In this document: piece after piece, positions 25,308 to 34,919 of the stretch
How positions within the stretch are numbered: position 1 is the stretch's first letter
How the letters are laid out: each line of letters opens with the position of its first letter
Source: Flavobacterium sp. PMTSA4
GTDB lineage: Bacteria; Bacteroidota; Bacteroidia; Flavobacteriales; Flavobacteriaceae
Assembly (NCBI RefSeq): GCF_032098525.1
Contig: NZ_CP134890.1
Span: 1,984,001 to 2,048,000, forward strand
Length of the DNA stretch: 64,000 bases
Direction: 5' to 3'
Notes under the pieces: model-generated
What the model was told of the DNA's origin: nothing
The model's input: only the letters and a program-made list of their open reading frames with translations
The model's database searches: none
Made by a program: the position numbers and the translations under genes

Positions 25308-26855
25308 GTGAAAAACACATCCAGTCTAAAATCAATGTTTATTTATACGGTAGCAATACTTCACATAATGCTCTTCACTTATGCAGCGATAAGCAAGATT
25401 CTTGATTTCCAAAATTTTCGAGCACAACTAGGTCAATCGCCGCTATTAAGCATTTTTGCTGATGTAGTTTCAATCGCTGTTCCATCAATTGAAATTTTGC
25501 TTAGCGTACTGTTAATGATTCCTAAAATAAGAATTAGAGCATTGCAGTATAGCTGTTTTCTAATGTTCATGTTTACCGTCTACATTGTAATGATCCTTAA
25601 TTTTACATCATTTATACCCTGTTCCTGTGGTGGAGTGCTTGAAAAATTAGGATGGTCTGAACATCTAATTTTCAATATTATTTTTGTTGTATTAGGGCTT
25701 TCAGCTATAGCGTTCTCTAAAGGATTGCGACATACAATTTTAATTTCTGCCATTGGTGGAAGTATTGGTACACTCGTACTAATCACCTTGTTTCTATTAT
25801 CAGAAGACAAAATGCAGAAAGAAAATCCATTTATTCGAAGGCTACCTCAAGCAACTGCTGCGAAAATAGCGGAAATTAAACTTCCAAATAATACAGTTTA
25901 CATTGCTGGTGCTACAAAACAAAATATTTATGTAGCTGACCGCCTTGCACCATTACAGGTATACGAGTATGATGCTAGTCTAAAAACCAAAAAACACTAC
26001 ACAATAGTTTTAGATCGCGAGAATTTTAAGTTTAGGGAATTACGCTTAAAAGTTCTTTACCCAGATTTCTATCTTTACGATGGTTCTGTGCCTGTCATTT
26101 ATAAAGGTTCAATCACAGATTGGAATGCAAAAGTAGTTAGCGATGGTGAGTATGGTTTTAGTGATATCATTTTTATTAATCCAAATCAACGTATAATCTT
26201 AGGCAAAGAAAGAAACGTAAAACAAAATATTTTAGCCCTTATAAAAGACAAGGACAGCTTGCAGGTTTCAGTTCATAATTCAATTCTAAAAAAACAAATT
26301 GATGGTGCATTTGACATAAGTGGAACAATGGAATTCAGCTATGAATGGAATAAATTTATTTATATCTATCGGTACCGTAATCAATTTATTGTTACTGATC
26401 CTGAACTAAAGAAAAAATTCGAAGGGAATACTATCGATACAGTCAGCAAAGCCCGTATAAAAGTTGTAAAGATTAAGTCTGGAGATACAAAAATGGCAGC
26501 TCCGCCACTTGTCGTTAATAAGATGGCGACTGTAGTAAATAATCTTCTGATGGTCAATTCTATGTTACAAGGACGATATGAAAGTTCTGAAGCTTGGAAG
26601 CATTCAACAGTAATCGATGTTTACGACATCAACACGGGAAACTATATTTTAAGCTTTTACGTCTACGATGAAAACGGTGCCAGAATGCGAGACTGTTATG
26701 CTTCCGATGATGCTTTGTATGTAATTATTGGTGCTGAACTTCAGAAATATGGTTATGGCGTACGGATTAAATCACAATTTAAATATAAAAAAATACCGGC
26801 CGGTGACAGGAATGTAGATCGAACACCTGAAGAAAAAAGTAGATCAAATTATTAA
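25308..26855 (+). CDS. MauE/DoxX-like membrane protein with C-terminal propeller-like domain
   Basis: A 515-residue protein with a GTG start after an AAGGAAAA purine-rich site. Residues about 8-165 form four to five transmembrane helices with the MauE-type CSCGG motif (SFIPCSCGGVLEKLGWSEHL), the pattern of small DoxX/MauE redox membrane proteins that support disulfide formation. Residues about 175-510 are soluble and beta-rich with repeated short blades (YIAGATKQNIYVADR; LALIKDKDSLQVSV), like a six-bladed beta propeller. In Bacteroidota, MauE proteins often sit beside small exported peptides, and here a 4-Cys exported peptide follows 17 bases downstream. An oxidative maturation role for that peptide is inference. 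Confidence 0.75.
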   Translation: MKNTSSLKSMFIYTVAILHIMLFTYAAISKILDFQNFRAQLGQSPLLSIFADVVSIAVPSIEILLSVLLMIPKIRIRALQYSCFLMFMFTVYIVMILNFTSFIPCSCGGVLEKLGWSEHLIFNIIFVVLGLSAIAFSKGLRHTILISAIGGSIGTLVLITLFLLSEDKMQKENPFIRRLPQATAAKIAEIKLPNNTVYIAGATKQNIYVADRLAPLQVYEYDASLKTKKHYTIVLDRENFKFRELRLKVLYPDFYLYDGSVPVIYKGSITDWNAKVVSDGEYGFSDIIFINPNQRIILGKERNVKQNILALIKDKDSLQVSVHNSILKKQIDGAFDISGTMEFSYEWNKFIYIYRYRNQFIVTDPELKKKFEGNTIDTVSKARIKVVKIKSGDTKMAAPPLVVNKMATVVNNLLMVNSMLQGRYESSEAWKHSTVIDVYDINTGNYILSFYVYDENGARMRDCYASDDALYVIIGAELQKYGYGVRIKSQFKYKKIPAGDRNVDRTPEEKSRSNY

Positions 26856-26872
26856 ACTAAATAGTTACTATC

Positions 26873-27142
26873 ATGAAATTAAAATTCATCAAATTGTTTA
26901 TGTTACCAGTAGCAGCTTTCTTCCTTGCAAGTGCCGCAGCAGTTACAACAGATCAATCACATCAAAGCAAAGCAACAGCTTTGACAATGCAGGGATTTAT
27001 TCATAATCCCTCAGCCACGGATTGTGAACCTGTAAATGACATTGATTGTGTAGTGGGAACTGGTGACCCATGCGAATTGGGTTCTTGGACCGTTTACGGT
27101 ACAACAGGAATCGGTTGCTCCCTTCAGCTGAAACGTGAGTAA
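26873..27142 (+). CDS. Small exported Cys-rich peptide, DUF6520-like
   Basis: An 89-residue protein with a positively charged start and hydrophobic leader (KFIKLFMLPVAAFFLASAAAV). The mature part contains four Cys in DCEPVNDIDCV, DPCELG and GIGCSL. Length, leader and the position after a MauE gene match the DUF6520 family of small Bacteroidota exported peptides, whose function is unknown to me. It lies 17 bases after the MauE-like gene in the same operon and ends at a strong bidirectional-looking terminator. It could be a secreted signal, toxin or disulfide-bonded peptide processed by the neighbouring S9 peptidase. Confidence 0.7.
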   Translation: MKLKFIKLFMLPVAAFFLASAAAVTTDQSHQSKATALTMQGFIHNPSATDCEPVNDIDCVVGTGDPCELGSWTVYGTTGIGCSLQLKRE

Positions 27143-27165
27143 AGCTATCAACCGATTAAAAAAGT

Positions 27166-27201
27166 AATGCAGTTTCAAATCGAAACTGCATTATTTTATT
27201 T
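27166..27201 (+). terminator. Rho-independent terminator between convergent peptide and peptidase genes
   Basis: An 11-bp perfect stem (AATGCAGTTTC / GAAACTGCATT) with a 5-base loop, followed by a T-rich tract. It also runs into the stop codon of the convergent S9 peptidase gene, so it may serve both strands. Confidence 0.8.
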
Positions 27202-29784
27202 TTCAGCAGTACCACCGGTAATCCAGTCTATATTAACATTTCCTTTCAAGAAATAATCAAACCATTGAAGTATACGATATGTCAAATCGTATTGATTCGT
27301 TTCCTTACTTAAACTATGTCCTTCTTCTGGATAAACAAGCATTACGTTTTTTACTTTAAGCTTTCGTAATGCCAGATATAAATTTACACTTTGCTCGTAA
27401 GGAACAACAATATCATTTTTTCCAGTCCATTGCAATAAAGGTGTTCTAATGTTTTCCGCATTATACAATGGCGAATTATTCAAATAAGACTGTTTATCTT
27501 GATAAAAAGGAATTCCCATACGCATCTGCTGATTTTCAAATCGCCACATTCCATCTTCTGCTCCACCGCCATTGGTATTGAGACTAAAATAATAGCCTAT
27601 GGTATTTCCAATTCCAGCGCCGCTCACTGCCGCGGCAAACAAGTCTGTTTTTGTAATAATAAAATCAGTTTCAAAGCCTCCAAAAGAGTGACCTATCAAG
27701 CCTATATGCTTTTCGTCAACATTATATGTAGCAATGACCTCTTTAACAGCAGAAGTTACACAATCATATGCAGAGATTCCAGGGCTTCCATTAACATGCT
27801 TAATATCAGGAAATAATACAAAATAACCATTAGTTGTAAATACACTAACATTAAACCCTGTATCATTGGCTAGTGTTGGTCTGGTATATTTATGTAACAT
27901 TCCCGATAGCCGTTCATAAGTTTTTACAACCATAGGGTATTTTACATCTTTTTTATAATTGGAAGGATAAAACAAAGCTCCTTTCAATATCTCACCATTA
28001 GCGTTTCTATAGTAAACAAGTTCAGAATGACCATAGTAGTATTGTTTCTGATGCCTGTTGGAATCAAATAGTATTTTACTACCTCTATTGCTAGTAAATT
28101 CAAGCTGTGTCGGTTGAGAAAATGTCTCACTGGTATAGAGATATTTTCCATTTATACTCTTTTTGAAATCATTATATTTTTTAGGGCCATATATAAGGGT
28201 ACGCATACTTTTCTTTTCATTATACACCACATAACCAGTTGACCAATCCAATAAATTTGTGATTTCAAGTATCATATCCTTTGAAAGGTTGATTACTTTT
28301 CGCAAGTCGCTTTCATAACCACGAAAACGAACACCTCCAAATTCTGACTTGTTAATCCTGTAAACAATTCCCTTTTCGCTACCTCTTGTTAACCTAACGC
28401 ATACTGATCCATCGAGCGATGCTTTCCAGATATCAAATCGATCATAAAGCAAAACATATTTTCGATCCATTGTCCAAGAAGCAACTCCATAGGCTCCAGG
28501 ATTTGAAGGATCATCTTCATACACGGTATTCCAGCAATGATTGGAATAATTCGTGATATTAGTTGTAGCGTCAGTAGCAGGATTATAAAGCCACCAGTTT
28601 TCATTTTGAAAATACAGTATGGAATCATCAAAAGGTGAAAAACTTAACTGATTAACCTCTTCAGGATGTTGCTCAAGCAATAGCTTTTCTACACCCGTCC
28701 GCACATCTTTTATATAATAATCAACCCGTTTAGGGTATTGTGAAGTCAAGATATAGGTATAAGGATTAGAAAGTATAACATAGTTACCGCCAGTAGTTAT
28801 GTGCACATTAAAACGTGAATTGTCGCTCAAAACTTTAAACTTATTGCTAACTGGAAACCACACCACGAATTTAGGTATATCAGTTGATTGTAATAGTTGC
28901 TGTGTTGGAAACAAGCTGGCATCATTTCCATTCCATACCTCCACTTCTAGCATGCTGTCTTTTTTTAATCCGATAGTCGGGTCAATTATACTAAAGAAAA
29001 CCTTTTCACAGTCATCAGAAACAGTAAGGTTGGTAAAACCACCTTTTGCTAATACTGCACCTTCATATCCTTCAATAGATTTTATATTAATGGTAAATAA
29101 CTGTTGGTCTATAAACCTGTAAAAATAGACATAGCTATCATTGCAAAAAACTACCGCCTTGTCATCAGACTGCCAACTAAATCGACCATAAATAGCATCA
29201 CCTTTGATTAAAATTTCATGCTTCCAATTTTCAAATTCAATATAACCAACTTTAGATTTCCCTCCGATCCTGCTCAAATAAACAAGGCCTTTTCCTGTAT
29301 TATTGATTTTATATTCGGTTACGCTTTCTGTATGGTTAATAATTATACCCTCTGTATTTCTTATAACAAGAGAATTATCATTATTATAATTTAAAATAAA
29401 TTTTCCATTACATAAAGGTTCAAAACGCTTAACATCTGTAACGCATATTTCTCTTTGAGTTACAACGTTTAGCAGCTTCAATGTATCCTTTATTAAATAA
29501 CTGAACACTTTGTCATTTACAAATTTGCCTTCCCGACCATTCGGAAAACAGTATGTCTTTTTTCCATCAGTTTGTTGCAAAAACAGTGTATCCTTTCGAT
29601 TGTCGTAAGCCATTCTAAAACTACACCATTGCCCATTGTTCGAAATAGAATTGAGTTTTAAATCACCCCACTTTTCATAATCTGATTCCTTAATTTGCTT
29701 CTTAAAAGAACCCTGTCCCAAAACGGGACAGGAATTCATGGTAACTATGAACCACATCAAACAAACAAAAATTCTGTTGTTCAT
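27196..29784 (-). CDS. S9-family (prolyl oligopeptidase-type) serine peptidase, exported
   Basis: An 862-residue protein with an N-terminal signal (FVCLMWFIVTMNSCPVLGQ, so possibly a lipoprotein or periplasmic). Residues about 40-590 are a beta-propeller-like region with WD/PD40-type strands. The C-terminal alpha/beta hydrolase domain (about 600-850) carries the nucleophile Ser in GLIGHSFGGFE (near 700), the acid in WTGKNDIVVP (near 788) and the His in PEEGHSLSKE (near 820). The triad is complete. These enzymes cut short peptides at the N-terminal side. It is the last gene of the susC-susD-S9 operon, starting 1 base after susD ends, which suggests it trims peptides handled by the SusCD pair. 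Confidence 0.9.
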   Translation of the reverse strand: MNNRIFVCLMWFIVTMNSCPVLGQGSFKKQIKESDYEKWGDLKLNSISNNGQWCSFRMAYDNRKDTLFLQQTDGKKTYCFPNGREGKFVNDKVFSYLIKDTLKLLNVVTQREICVTDVKRFEPLCNGKFILNYNNDNSLVIRNTEGIIINHTESVTEYKINNTGKGLVYLSRIGGKSKVGYIEFENWKHEILIKGDAIYGRFSWQSDDKAVVFCNDSYVYFYRFIDQQLFTINIKSIEGYEGAVLAKGGFTNLTVSDDCEKVFFSIIDPTIGLKKDSMLEVEVWNGNDASLFPTQQLLQSTDIPKFVVWFPVSNKFKVLSDNSRFNVHITTGGNYVILSNPYTYILTSQYPKRVDYYIKDVRTGVEKLLLEQHPEEVNQLSFSPFDDSILYFQNENWWLYNPATDATTNITNYSNHCWNTVYEDDPSNPGAYGVASWTMDRKYVLLYDRFDIWKASLDGSVCVRLTRGSEKGIVYRINKSEFGGVRFRGYESDLRKVINLSKDMILEITNLLDWSTGYVVYNEKKSMRTLIYGPKKYNDFKKSINGKYLYTSETFSQPTQLEFTSNRGSKILFDSNRHQKQYYYGHSELVYYRNANGEILKGALFYPSNYKKDVKYPMVVKTYERLSGMLHKYTRPTLANDTGFNVSVFTTNGYFVLFPDIKHVNGSPGISAYDCVTSAVKEVIATYNVDEKHIGLIGHSFGGFETDFIITKTDLFAAAVSGAGIGNTIGYYFSLNTNGGGAEDGMWRFENQQMRMGIPFYQDKQSYLNNSPLYNAENIRTPLLQWTGKNDIVVPYEQSVNLYLALRKLKVKNVMLVYPEEGHSLSKETNQYDLTYRILQWFDYFLKGNVNIDWITGGTAEK

Positions 29785-29785
29785 T

Positions 29786-31180
29786 TCAATAACCTGGATT
29801 TTGAGGATTCAAATTTGGATTAACATTGAGCTCCACAGCAGGCAAAGGCCATAATTTATCAGTTGAATTCCAACCTGGCTTCGTTAAAGCTAAAACGGCA
29901 TCAATCTGTCCACTTCTTTTAAGATCAAAAAAACGGTTTCCAAACTCTGTGAACAATTCAAAACGCCTCTGGTTCATGATATCCATAATGATATCCGTCT
30001 CGGTAATCGCAGTACTATTAGCTAATCCTGCCGTATTTCTAATAAGATTCAGGTCTGATTTGGCATTTGTCAGTTCTCCTTGTCGGGCGCGTGCCTCTGC
30101 ACGTATAAGATATTGCTCTGCGAGGCGCAGCACTACTGAGTACTCCACCGAACTTGCCGTCGTAGTTTGTTGCTTATACTTATAAGCATGATACCAAGTG
30201 TTGCTTCCGTTAGTTATTGATCTAATCCATTTTACTTTACGTTGGTCATCGGTTTCAAATGCGTTAACAAAATTACTCTTTAAAGCAATGGACGAAGGAG
30301 GTCCTGCATTAAAAATATAGCTTGTGCCTTCTGTTGTATTCATCGTTGTTGCATTAGGCATAAATTGCCAGATAGTGGTAGTACTAGCTTTCAAAAACAC
30401 TTTATTAAGATCCGTCTCCCATACATACAAGGAACTGTTAATAACCGCCGAAGCTTCATTTGACGCCGCAGCATAATCCCCTTTATACAAATATACTCTT
30501 GCTAACAATGCCTTTACAGCAAATTGGTTTGGTCTTACACGTTCAGCAGTAACATATACTTCTGGCAATAATGTAGCAGCTTCATTAAGATCAGCTATTA
30601 CATTATCGTAGACCAAACTTATAGACATCCTACCTACGTGACTGTTTTGCTCAAAATCGGTTGTTTTTATATAAGGAATATCTCCGTATAAATTCATTAG
30701 GTAAAAATGAATCAAAGCACGGATAAATAGTGCTTCTCCTTTTAGTTGTATCCGATTGACCTCTGGTAAAGAAACAGAATTGGTTACTCCTTCAATAATC
30801 GAATTAGCTTCATAAATTTGTTTATAGCTGTTGTTCCATATTGACGCAACTCCAGCTTCACTTGGTGTCAGTGTATTATTGTAAAAATTACTTATCGTTG
30901 TGGTTTGGTACCAGTCAAGTTCATCGGCATACAAACCAGTGTACAATGACATACCATTTGAGCCTGCGAGTACACCATTGTTTCGCATCTTTGCATAAAG
31001 CCCACCTAATGCAGCATTGGCTGTAGCAACGTCTTCAAATACAGCCGCGCTTATTAATTGTGAATTAGGCTTTTCAACATCAACATAGCTATCGCACGAT
31101 TGATAAATTGGTGTAAATACCAATAGTAAAATGATGCACCCTTTTTTTGCATTCAGTTTTATATGATTGTATAGTTTCAT
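29786..31180 (-). CDS. SusD/RagB family nutrient-binding lipoprotein
   Basis: A 464-residue surface lipoprotein with leader and lipobox (ILLLVFTPIYQSC). SusD features include the N-terminal TPR-like region (ANAALGGLYAKMRNNG; IWNNSYKQIYEANSIIEGV; GEALFIRALIHFYLMNLYGDIPY) and the C-terminal block RLAEQYLIRAEARARQGEL ... RRFELFTEFGNRFFDLKR ... LWPLPAVELNVNPNL. It forms the lid over its SusC partner, encoded 16 bases upstream. Substrate class cannot be read from sequence, but the S9 peptidase neighbour points to peptides rather than glycans, as no glycoside hydrolase is nearby. Confidence 0.95.
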   Translation of the reverse strand: MKLYNHIKLNAKKGCIILLLVFTPIYQSCDSYVDVEKPNSQLISAAVFEDVATANAALGGLYAKMRNNGVLAGSNGMSLYTGLYADELDWYQTTTISNFYNNTLTPSEAGVASIWNNSYKQIYEANSIIEGVTNSVSLPEVNRIQLKGEALFIRALIHFYLMNLYGDIPYIKTTDFEQNSHVGRMSISLVYDNVIADLNEAATLLPEVYVTAERVRPNQFAVKALLARVYLYKGDYAAASNEASAVINSSLYVWETDLNKVFLKASTTTIWQFMPNATTMNTTEGTSYIFNAGPPSSIALKSNFVNAFETDDQRKVKWIRSITNGSNTWYHAYKYKQQTTTASSVEYSVVLRLAEQYLIRAEARARQGELTNAKSDLNLIRNTAGLANSTAITETDIIMDIMNQRRFELFTEFGNRFFDLKRSGQIDAVLALTKPGWNSTDKLWPLPAVELNVNPNLNPQNPGY

Positions 31181-31196
31181 AATTACTTATTTAAGA

Positions 31197-34100
31197 TTAA
31201 AAATTAAGTTGAATACCAGCAGTAAAAACCCGTAAGGGAGGCAAGTAATTAGTATATCTAAACTCAGGATCACCGCCTTTGTAGTGTGTAAATGTTAAAA
31301 CATTTTGCCCTTGTAGTGAAAGTTTACAGTTTATTCCCTTTAACCCCAAAGGCAAAGCATAAATTAACGCAATGTTCTTTAAGCGTATATAAGAACCATC
31401 TACAATCATAGCATCACTACTAGCATATCGGCTAAAAGCTGTTGCTGCAGCACTGTTTGCTCCAGTCGTATACATCTGATAGGGCGCACTATCACCAATC
31501 TGTTGCCAAGCATTAAGCATAGTGGTACTTTGATTTACGTTATACCCTGCTGATACATTTGGAGTATAATTACTTACTTGCTGTTTTACAAACTGAAATA
31601 AGAAGTCAAGCTGCCAGTCTCTGTATTGGAATTGGTTTTGAAAACCACCAAAATACTTCGGCGTAAGGTCCATAGTCTTTTGCCTGTCTCCAATTGCATT
31701 GATTATCCCATCGCCGTTTAAATCAGCCACTTCATACAAACCAGTTTGAGGATTGACTCCTGTAAATTCATACACCTTTATAATGCTAGTTGGTTCGCCA
31801 ACAACGTAAGTATTGGCAAAAGTAGATCCTGACAATCCGGGAAATGCCACGAGTTTATTTCGGGCTGCCGAAATATTAAAATTAGTTGTCCATTTAAAGT
31901 CTTTCATACTAAAGTTAACTGTTCTTAATGTCACTTCAATTCCTTTGTTCTCAACCGTAGCAGCTAAATTGGCATTCAAAGTAGTAAAACCCGTAGTGCC
32001 TGGAAGTGGAATCCCAACCAACTGGTTTGAGGAACGGTTTCTATACCAAGCTCCCGTCAGGAAAATGCGGTCATTCAAAAACCCAGCTTCAAGGGCAGCT
32101 TCTATTTTGGTACTGCTTTCCCATCCATAATCTGGATTATACAATCTTGTAGGCTCAAGACCTACTATCCCCTGGTAATTCAAAGATGTTGTGCTATAGG
32201 TGTTCAAAAATTGGTAATCCCCAATCTGATCGTTTCCAGTAGCACCATAACTCATTCGAAGCTTTCCAAAACTTAGTATTTTACTTTGCTTTAATATATT
32301 TTCATTGCTAAAAATCCAGGCAGCTCCAAGAGCACCAAAAGTGGCAAACTGTTTACCTGGACCAAAACGACTCGATCCGTCTCGCCTTCCTGTGGCGTTA
32401 AGAATGTATTTTTCCTTATAATTATAATTAATACGGCCAAAGAACGCCTGATACTTATATTCAGTGATATCGCTGGCAAGTATCAGTTTGATACTGGCAG
32501 ACGCTAGATTGGTAATAAGCGCATTACTCGCAACCCCCCCTGCTTGCGCATACATTCTCTCTGTAATCTGTTTTTGTGCCGTACCACCTACTAAAACATC
32601 CAGCGTGCTTTTCGCAAACTTCTTTTTCCAATTAAGCTGTGGTTCAAAAAGCACCGAGTTCCTCTCAGTAAAATTATCATACATCTGCGAATTGGCGCTC
32701 GTTATGTTTTGTGCAGGGTTAGAAACCGTTGAAGGAATCAACCGTTGTTCGTGATTCTTTACATTTGTATATCCAAAGTTGGTTTTAATTTCAAGATTAG
32801 GCAAAACACTATAAGTCAATATTGCATTTGTAAACAAATCTTTGGTGTCTACTGTGCTGAATGAGTTTAAAGATGCTAACGGATTCTGAAAAGTGTTATT
32901 TTCCCAGTTCAAATCACCATTCACATCATATAACGCAGGAGCATTTGGTGCAAGCGTACGCGACAGTTTCGTCAGGTCAGTTGCAGGCTGTTTATTATCT
33001 TGTAAAGTGTATCCTCCCGAAAACGAAACTTTAAATTTTGAATCGTCACTAGTATGATTCATATTAAAATGCACTGCCGTCCTGTTATAATCAAAATCAC
33101 CAGGTATTACGGTAGTTTCCTTTCTGCGGCTACCGCTCAAAAGGTATTGCATTTGTGCCGAACCTCCTGATACACCAAATTGTATATCGGTTATTTCGGC
33201 AGTCCCACCAATCAGTTCCTTTTGCCAATCTGTATATCTTGATTGATCCCAAGTTCCATTTACATCATAGGCATTGGCTGGGTAATTCGCAATTCCATCA
33301 TTTACATAAGCTTGTCGTCGCATAGCCAAATATTGCTCGGTATTCATAAGTTCAAGAAACCTTGCAACCTTCCCTACACCTGTCAACGAATTGAGACTGA
33401 ACTTCGTCTTTCCTGCTTTACCCTTTTTTGTGGTTATTAATACAACACCGTTAGCACCTCGGCTCCCATAAATAGCCGTCGCATCAGCATCTTTAAGCAC
33501 CTCTATACTCTCAATATCACTAGGATTAATACTGTTTAAGGGACTTGTTGGAGTGGCCATCCCAGTTGTAGTTTGGCTATAGCCAATGGTTTCAGACGAA
33601 TAAGGAACACCATCGATAATATACAACGGCGAATTCCCATCAGCACGCAAACTGTTCACACCTCTAATCTTAATCTGAAATCCGCCACCCGCCGTACCGC
33701 CATCCTGTATAATATCAACTCCCGCCATCCGTCCTTGCATCGCCGCCAACACATTACTCACCGGCTGCTTCTCAATATCCTTACTCGTAATTTTAGCTAT
33801 ACTACCCGTGCGTTCCTTGTCTTTTACAGTATAATACCCAGCGTTAACAGTCACCTCTTGCAAAGCAGTAGCATCCTCCTGCAGAGTAACGTTAACAATC
33901 CTGCTACCCGTTACAGTAACCGTCACATCCTTATAGCCCATAAAGCTAAAAACCAGCACCGCTCCTTCCTCCGCCGTGATGCTAAATTGCCCATTAGCAT
34001 CAGTAATCGTACTATTCGTTGTTCCCGGAACAACAACAGTTACACCAGGCATCACCATGCCGTTTTGGTCAGTAACCGTTCCTGTAATTTGTTGTTGTTG

Positions 34101-34262
34101 TTGTTGTGCTGTAAAAACACAAACTCCTTTTCCCTTATCCCTACTTCCTTTTAACTCAGGATTCGTTTCATACGAATGAGGGTTTGAAAAACAAAAAGGG
34201 CTATATAAACTTAGTGCCATGAGATAGCAACACCACTTCTTGCCAATTGAATTTTTATTCAT
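31197..34262 (-). CDS. SusC/RagA TonB-dependent outer-membrane transporter
   Basis: A 1021-residue protein with a signal peptide, then a CAZy-like carboxypeptidase-regulatory beta domain (about 57-135: ITGTVTDQNGMVMPGVTV ... DANGQFSI ... FSFMGYKD), a TonB-box-like stretch (LQEVTVNAGYY) and a plug (NVLAAMQGRMAGVDIIQDGG; IRGVNSL; PLYIIDGVPYSS; DADATAIYGSRGANGVVLI). The 22-strand barrel ends in FTAGIQLNF with a terminal Phe. A run of five Gln (about 51-55) arises from a CAA repeat near 34092-34108. It is the first gene of the operon with susD and the S9 peptidase. It imports substrates across the outer membrane using TonB energy. Confidence 0.95.
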   Translation of the reverse strand: MNKNSIGKKWCCYLMALSLYSPFCFSNPHSYETNPELKGSRDKGKGVCVFTAQQQQQQITGTVTDQNGMVMPGVTVVVPGTTNSTITDANGQFSITAEEGAVLVFSFMGYKDVTVTVTGSRIVNVTLQEDATALQEVTVNAGYYTVKDKERTGSIAKITSKDIEKQPVSNVLAAMQGRMAGVDIIQDGGTAGGGFQIKIRGVNSLRADGNSPLYIIDGVPYSSETIGYSQTTTGMATPTSPLNSINPSDIESIEVLKDADATAIYGSRGANGVVLITTKKGKAGKTKFSLNSLTGVGKVARFLELMNTEQYLAMRRQAYVNDGIANYPANAYDVNGTWDQSRYTDWQKELIGGTAEITDIQFGVSGGSAQMQYLLSGSRRKETTVIPGDFDYNRTAVHFNMNHTSDDSKFKVSFSGGYTLQDNKQPATDLTKLSRTLAPNAPALYDVNGDLNWENNTFQNPLASLNSFSTVDTKDLFTNAILTYSVLPNLEIKTNFGYTNVKNHEQRLIPSTVSNPAQNITSANSQMYDNFTERNSVLFEPQLNWKKKFAKSTLDVLVGGTAQKQITERMYAQAGGVASNALITNLASASIKLILASDITEYKYQAFFGRINYNYKEKYILNATGRRDGSSRFGPGKQFATFGALGAAWIFSNENILKQSKILSFGKLRMSYGATGNDQIGDYQFLNTYSTTSLNYQGIVGLEPTRLYNPDYGWESSTKIEAALEAGFLNDRIFLTGAWYRNRSSNQLVGIPLPGTTGFTTLNANLAATVENKGIEVTLRTVNFSMKDFKWTTNFNISAARNKLVAFPGLSGSTFANTYVVGEPTSIIKVYEFTGVNPQTGLYEVADLNGDGIINAIGDRQKTMDLTPKYFGGFQNQFQYRDWQLDFLFQFVKQQVSNYTPNVSAGYNVNQSTTMLNAWQQIGDSAPYQMYTTGANSAAATAFSRYASSDAMIVDGSYIRLKNIALIYALPLGLKGINCKLSLQGQNVLTFTHYKGGDPEFRYTNYLPPLRVFTAGIQLNF

Positions 34263-34304
34263 AATTTTGGTTAGTTAAATGAAACATTAGTTTTGTTTGT
34301 CATT

Positions 34305-34348
34305 GGTCCTCTGTTCAACCGCCAAGAAGAGTCAGAGGGCCTTTTTTT
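34305..34348 (+). terminator. Terminator-like hairpin upstream of susC
   Basis: GGTCCTCTG pairs with CAGAGGGCC (one wobble) across a 19-base loop and is followed on the + strand by seven T. It points away from susC and has no + strand gene upstream. It is either an orphan terminator for antisense transcription or a structured part of the susC 5' leader. The rest of 34349-34670 shows no gene; it holds short GC/AT-mixed direct fragments (repeated CCCTTTTCCCTT) only. Confidence 0.45.
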
Positions 34349-34670
34349 ATATAATAATTCGTCATGTTTATACCATAGGCCTATCTTTTTTTGATTAATA
34401 CTAAAATCTATATTCTATGCTCTATTTTCTATTCTTAAAAAAACCTGCGGAAGGCAAAGCAACTAACCCAACTTAAATCAACCAATACCACTCACGCAGG
34501 CTTCACTAACAAAACCAAATAAAAAATGAAAAAAGAAAACTTTTCCCTACCCGAGGCAAAGCCGAACGGAGCGGAGCTAATCCCTTTTCCCTTTTCCCTT
34601 ATCCCTAAAAAATTAATGAATCACCCAAGCCAGTACACGGCACAAAAAAAGGCGCGGAACTCAGCTTATT

Positions 34671-34777
34671 GCGTTAGAGGTACTGGTATACCGTTGCAAC
34701 AATAAGTGAGCCCACGCCAGTAAGCGTGAGCATCTTAACTTATCATCTCGTTGCAAAAAGTACCAGTTTTCTAACGC
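34671..34777. other. Long imperfect hairpin, candidate structured RNA or recombination site
   Basis: The two arms are related over about 48 bases: GCGTTAGA at 34671 pairs with TCTAACGC ending 34777. ACTGGTA pairs with TACCAGT, TTGCAAC with GTTGCAA, ATAAGT with ACTTAT, and the tip is a perfect CACGC-CAGTAA-GCGTG hairpin (34713-34728). Bases 34781-34817 hold a second, weaker TTCAAA...TTTGAA stem. No ORF covers it. It lies at the left edge of the defence-like island. A folded RNA, a mobile-element end or a large REP are all possible. Confidence 0.55.
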
Positions 34778-34919
34778 GAGATTCAAAGCGAATGCTTCTA
34801 ATAGGTTCTATTTGAAGAATCGCAAATTTAATTAAACGACCGCAATATACACAATTAATTTTAATTACGCTCGAACGACCGTGATTTTTTAATACCTAAA
34901 CTTTTTCTTTGTTATTACT

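Noticed and set aside
33573..34154. 193-residue plus-strand ORF inside susC
   Set aside because: It is antisense to the conserved SusC plug and carboxypeptidase-regulatory-like domain and has no protein-like pattern.
34671..34777. Integron attC site
   Set aside because: The outer boxes read GTTAG on the left and CTAAC on the right, opposite to the RYYYAAC...GTTRRRY order of attC, and there is no integron integrase or cassette array.
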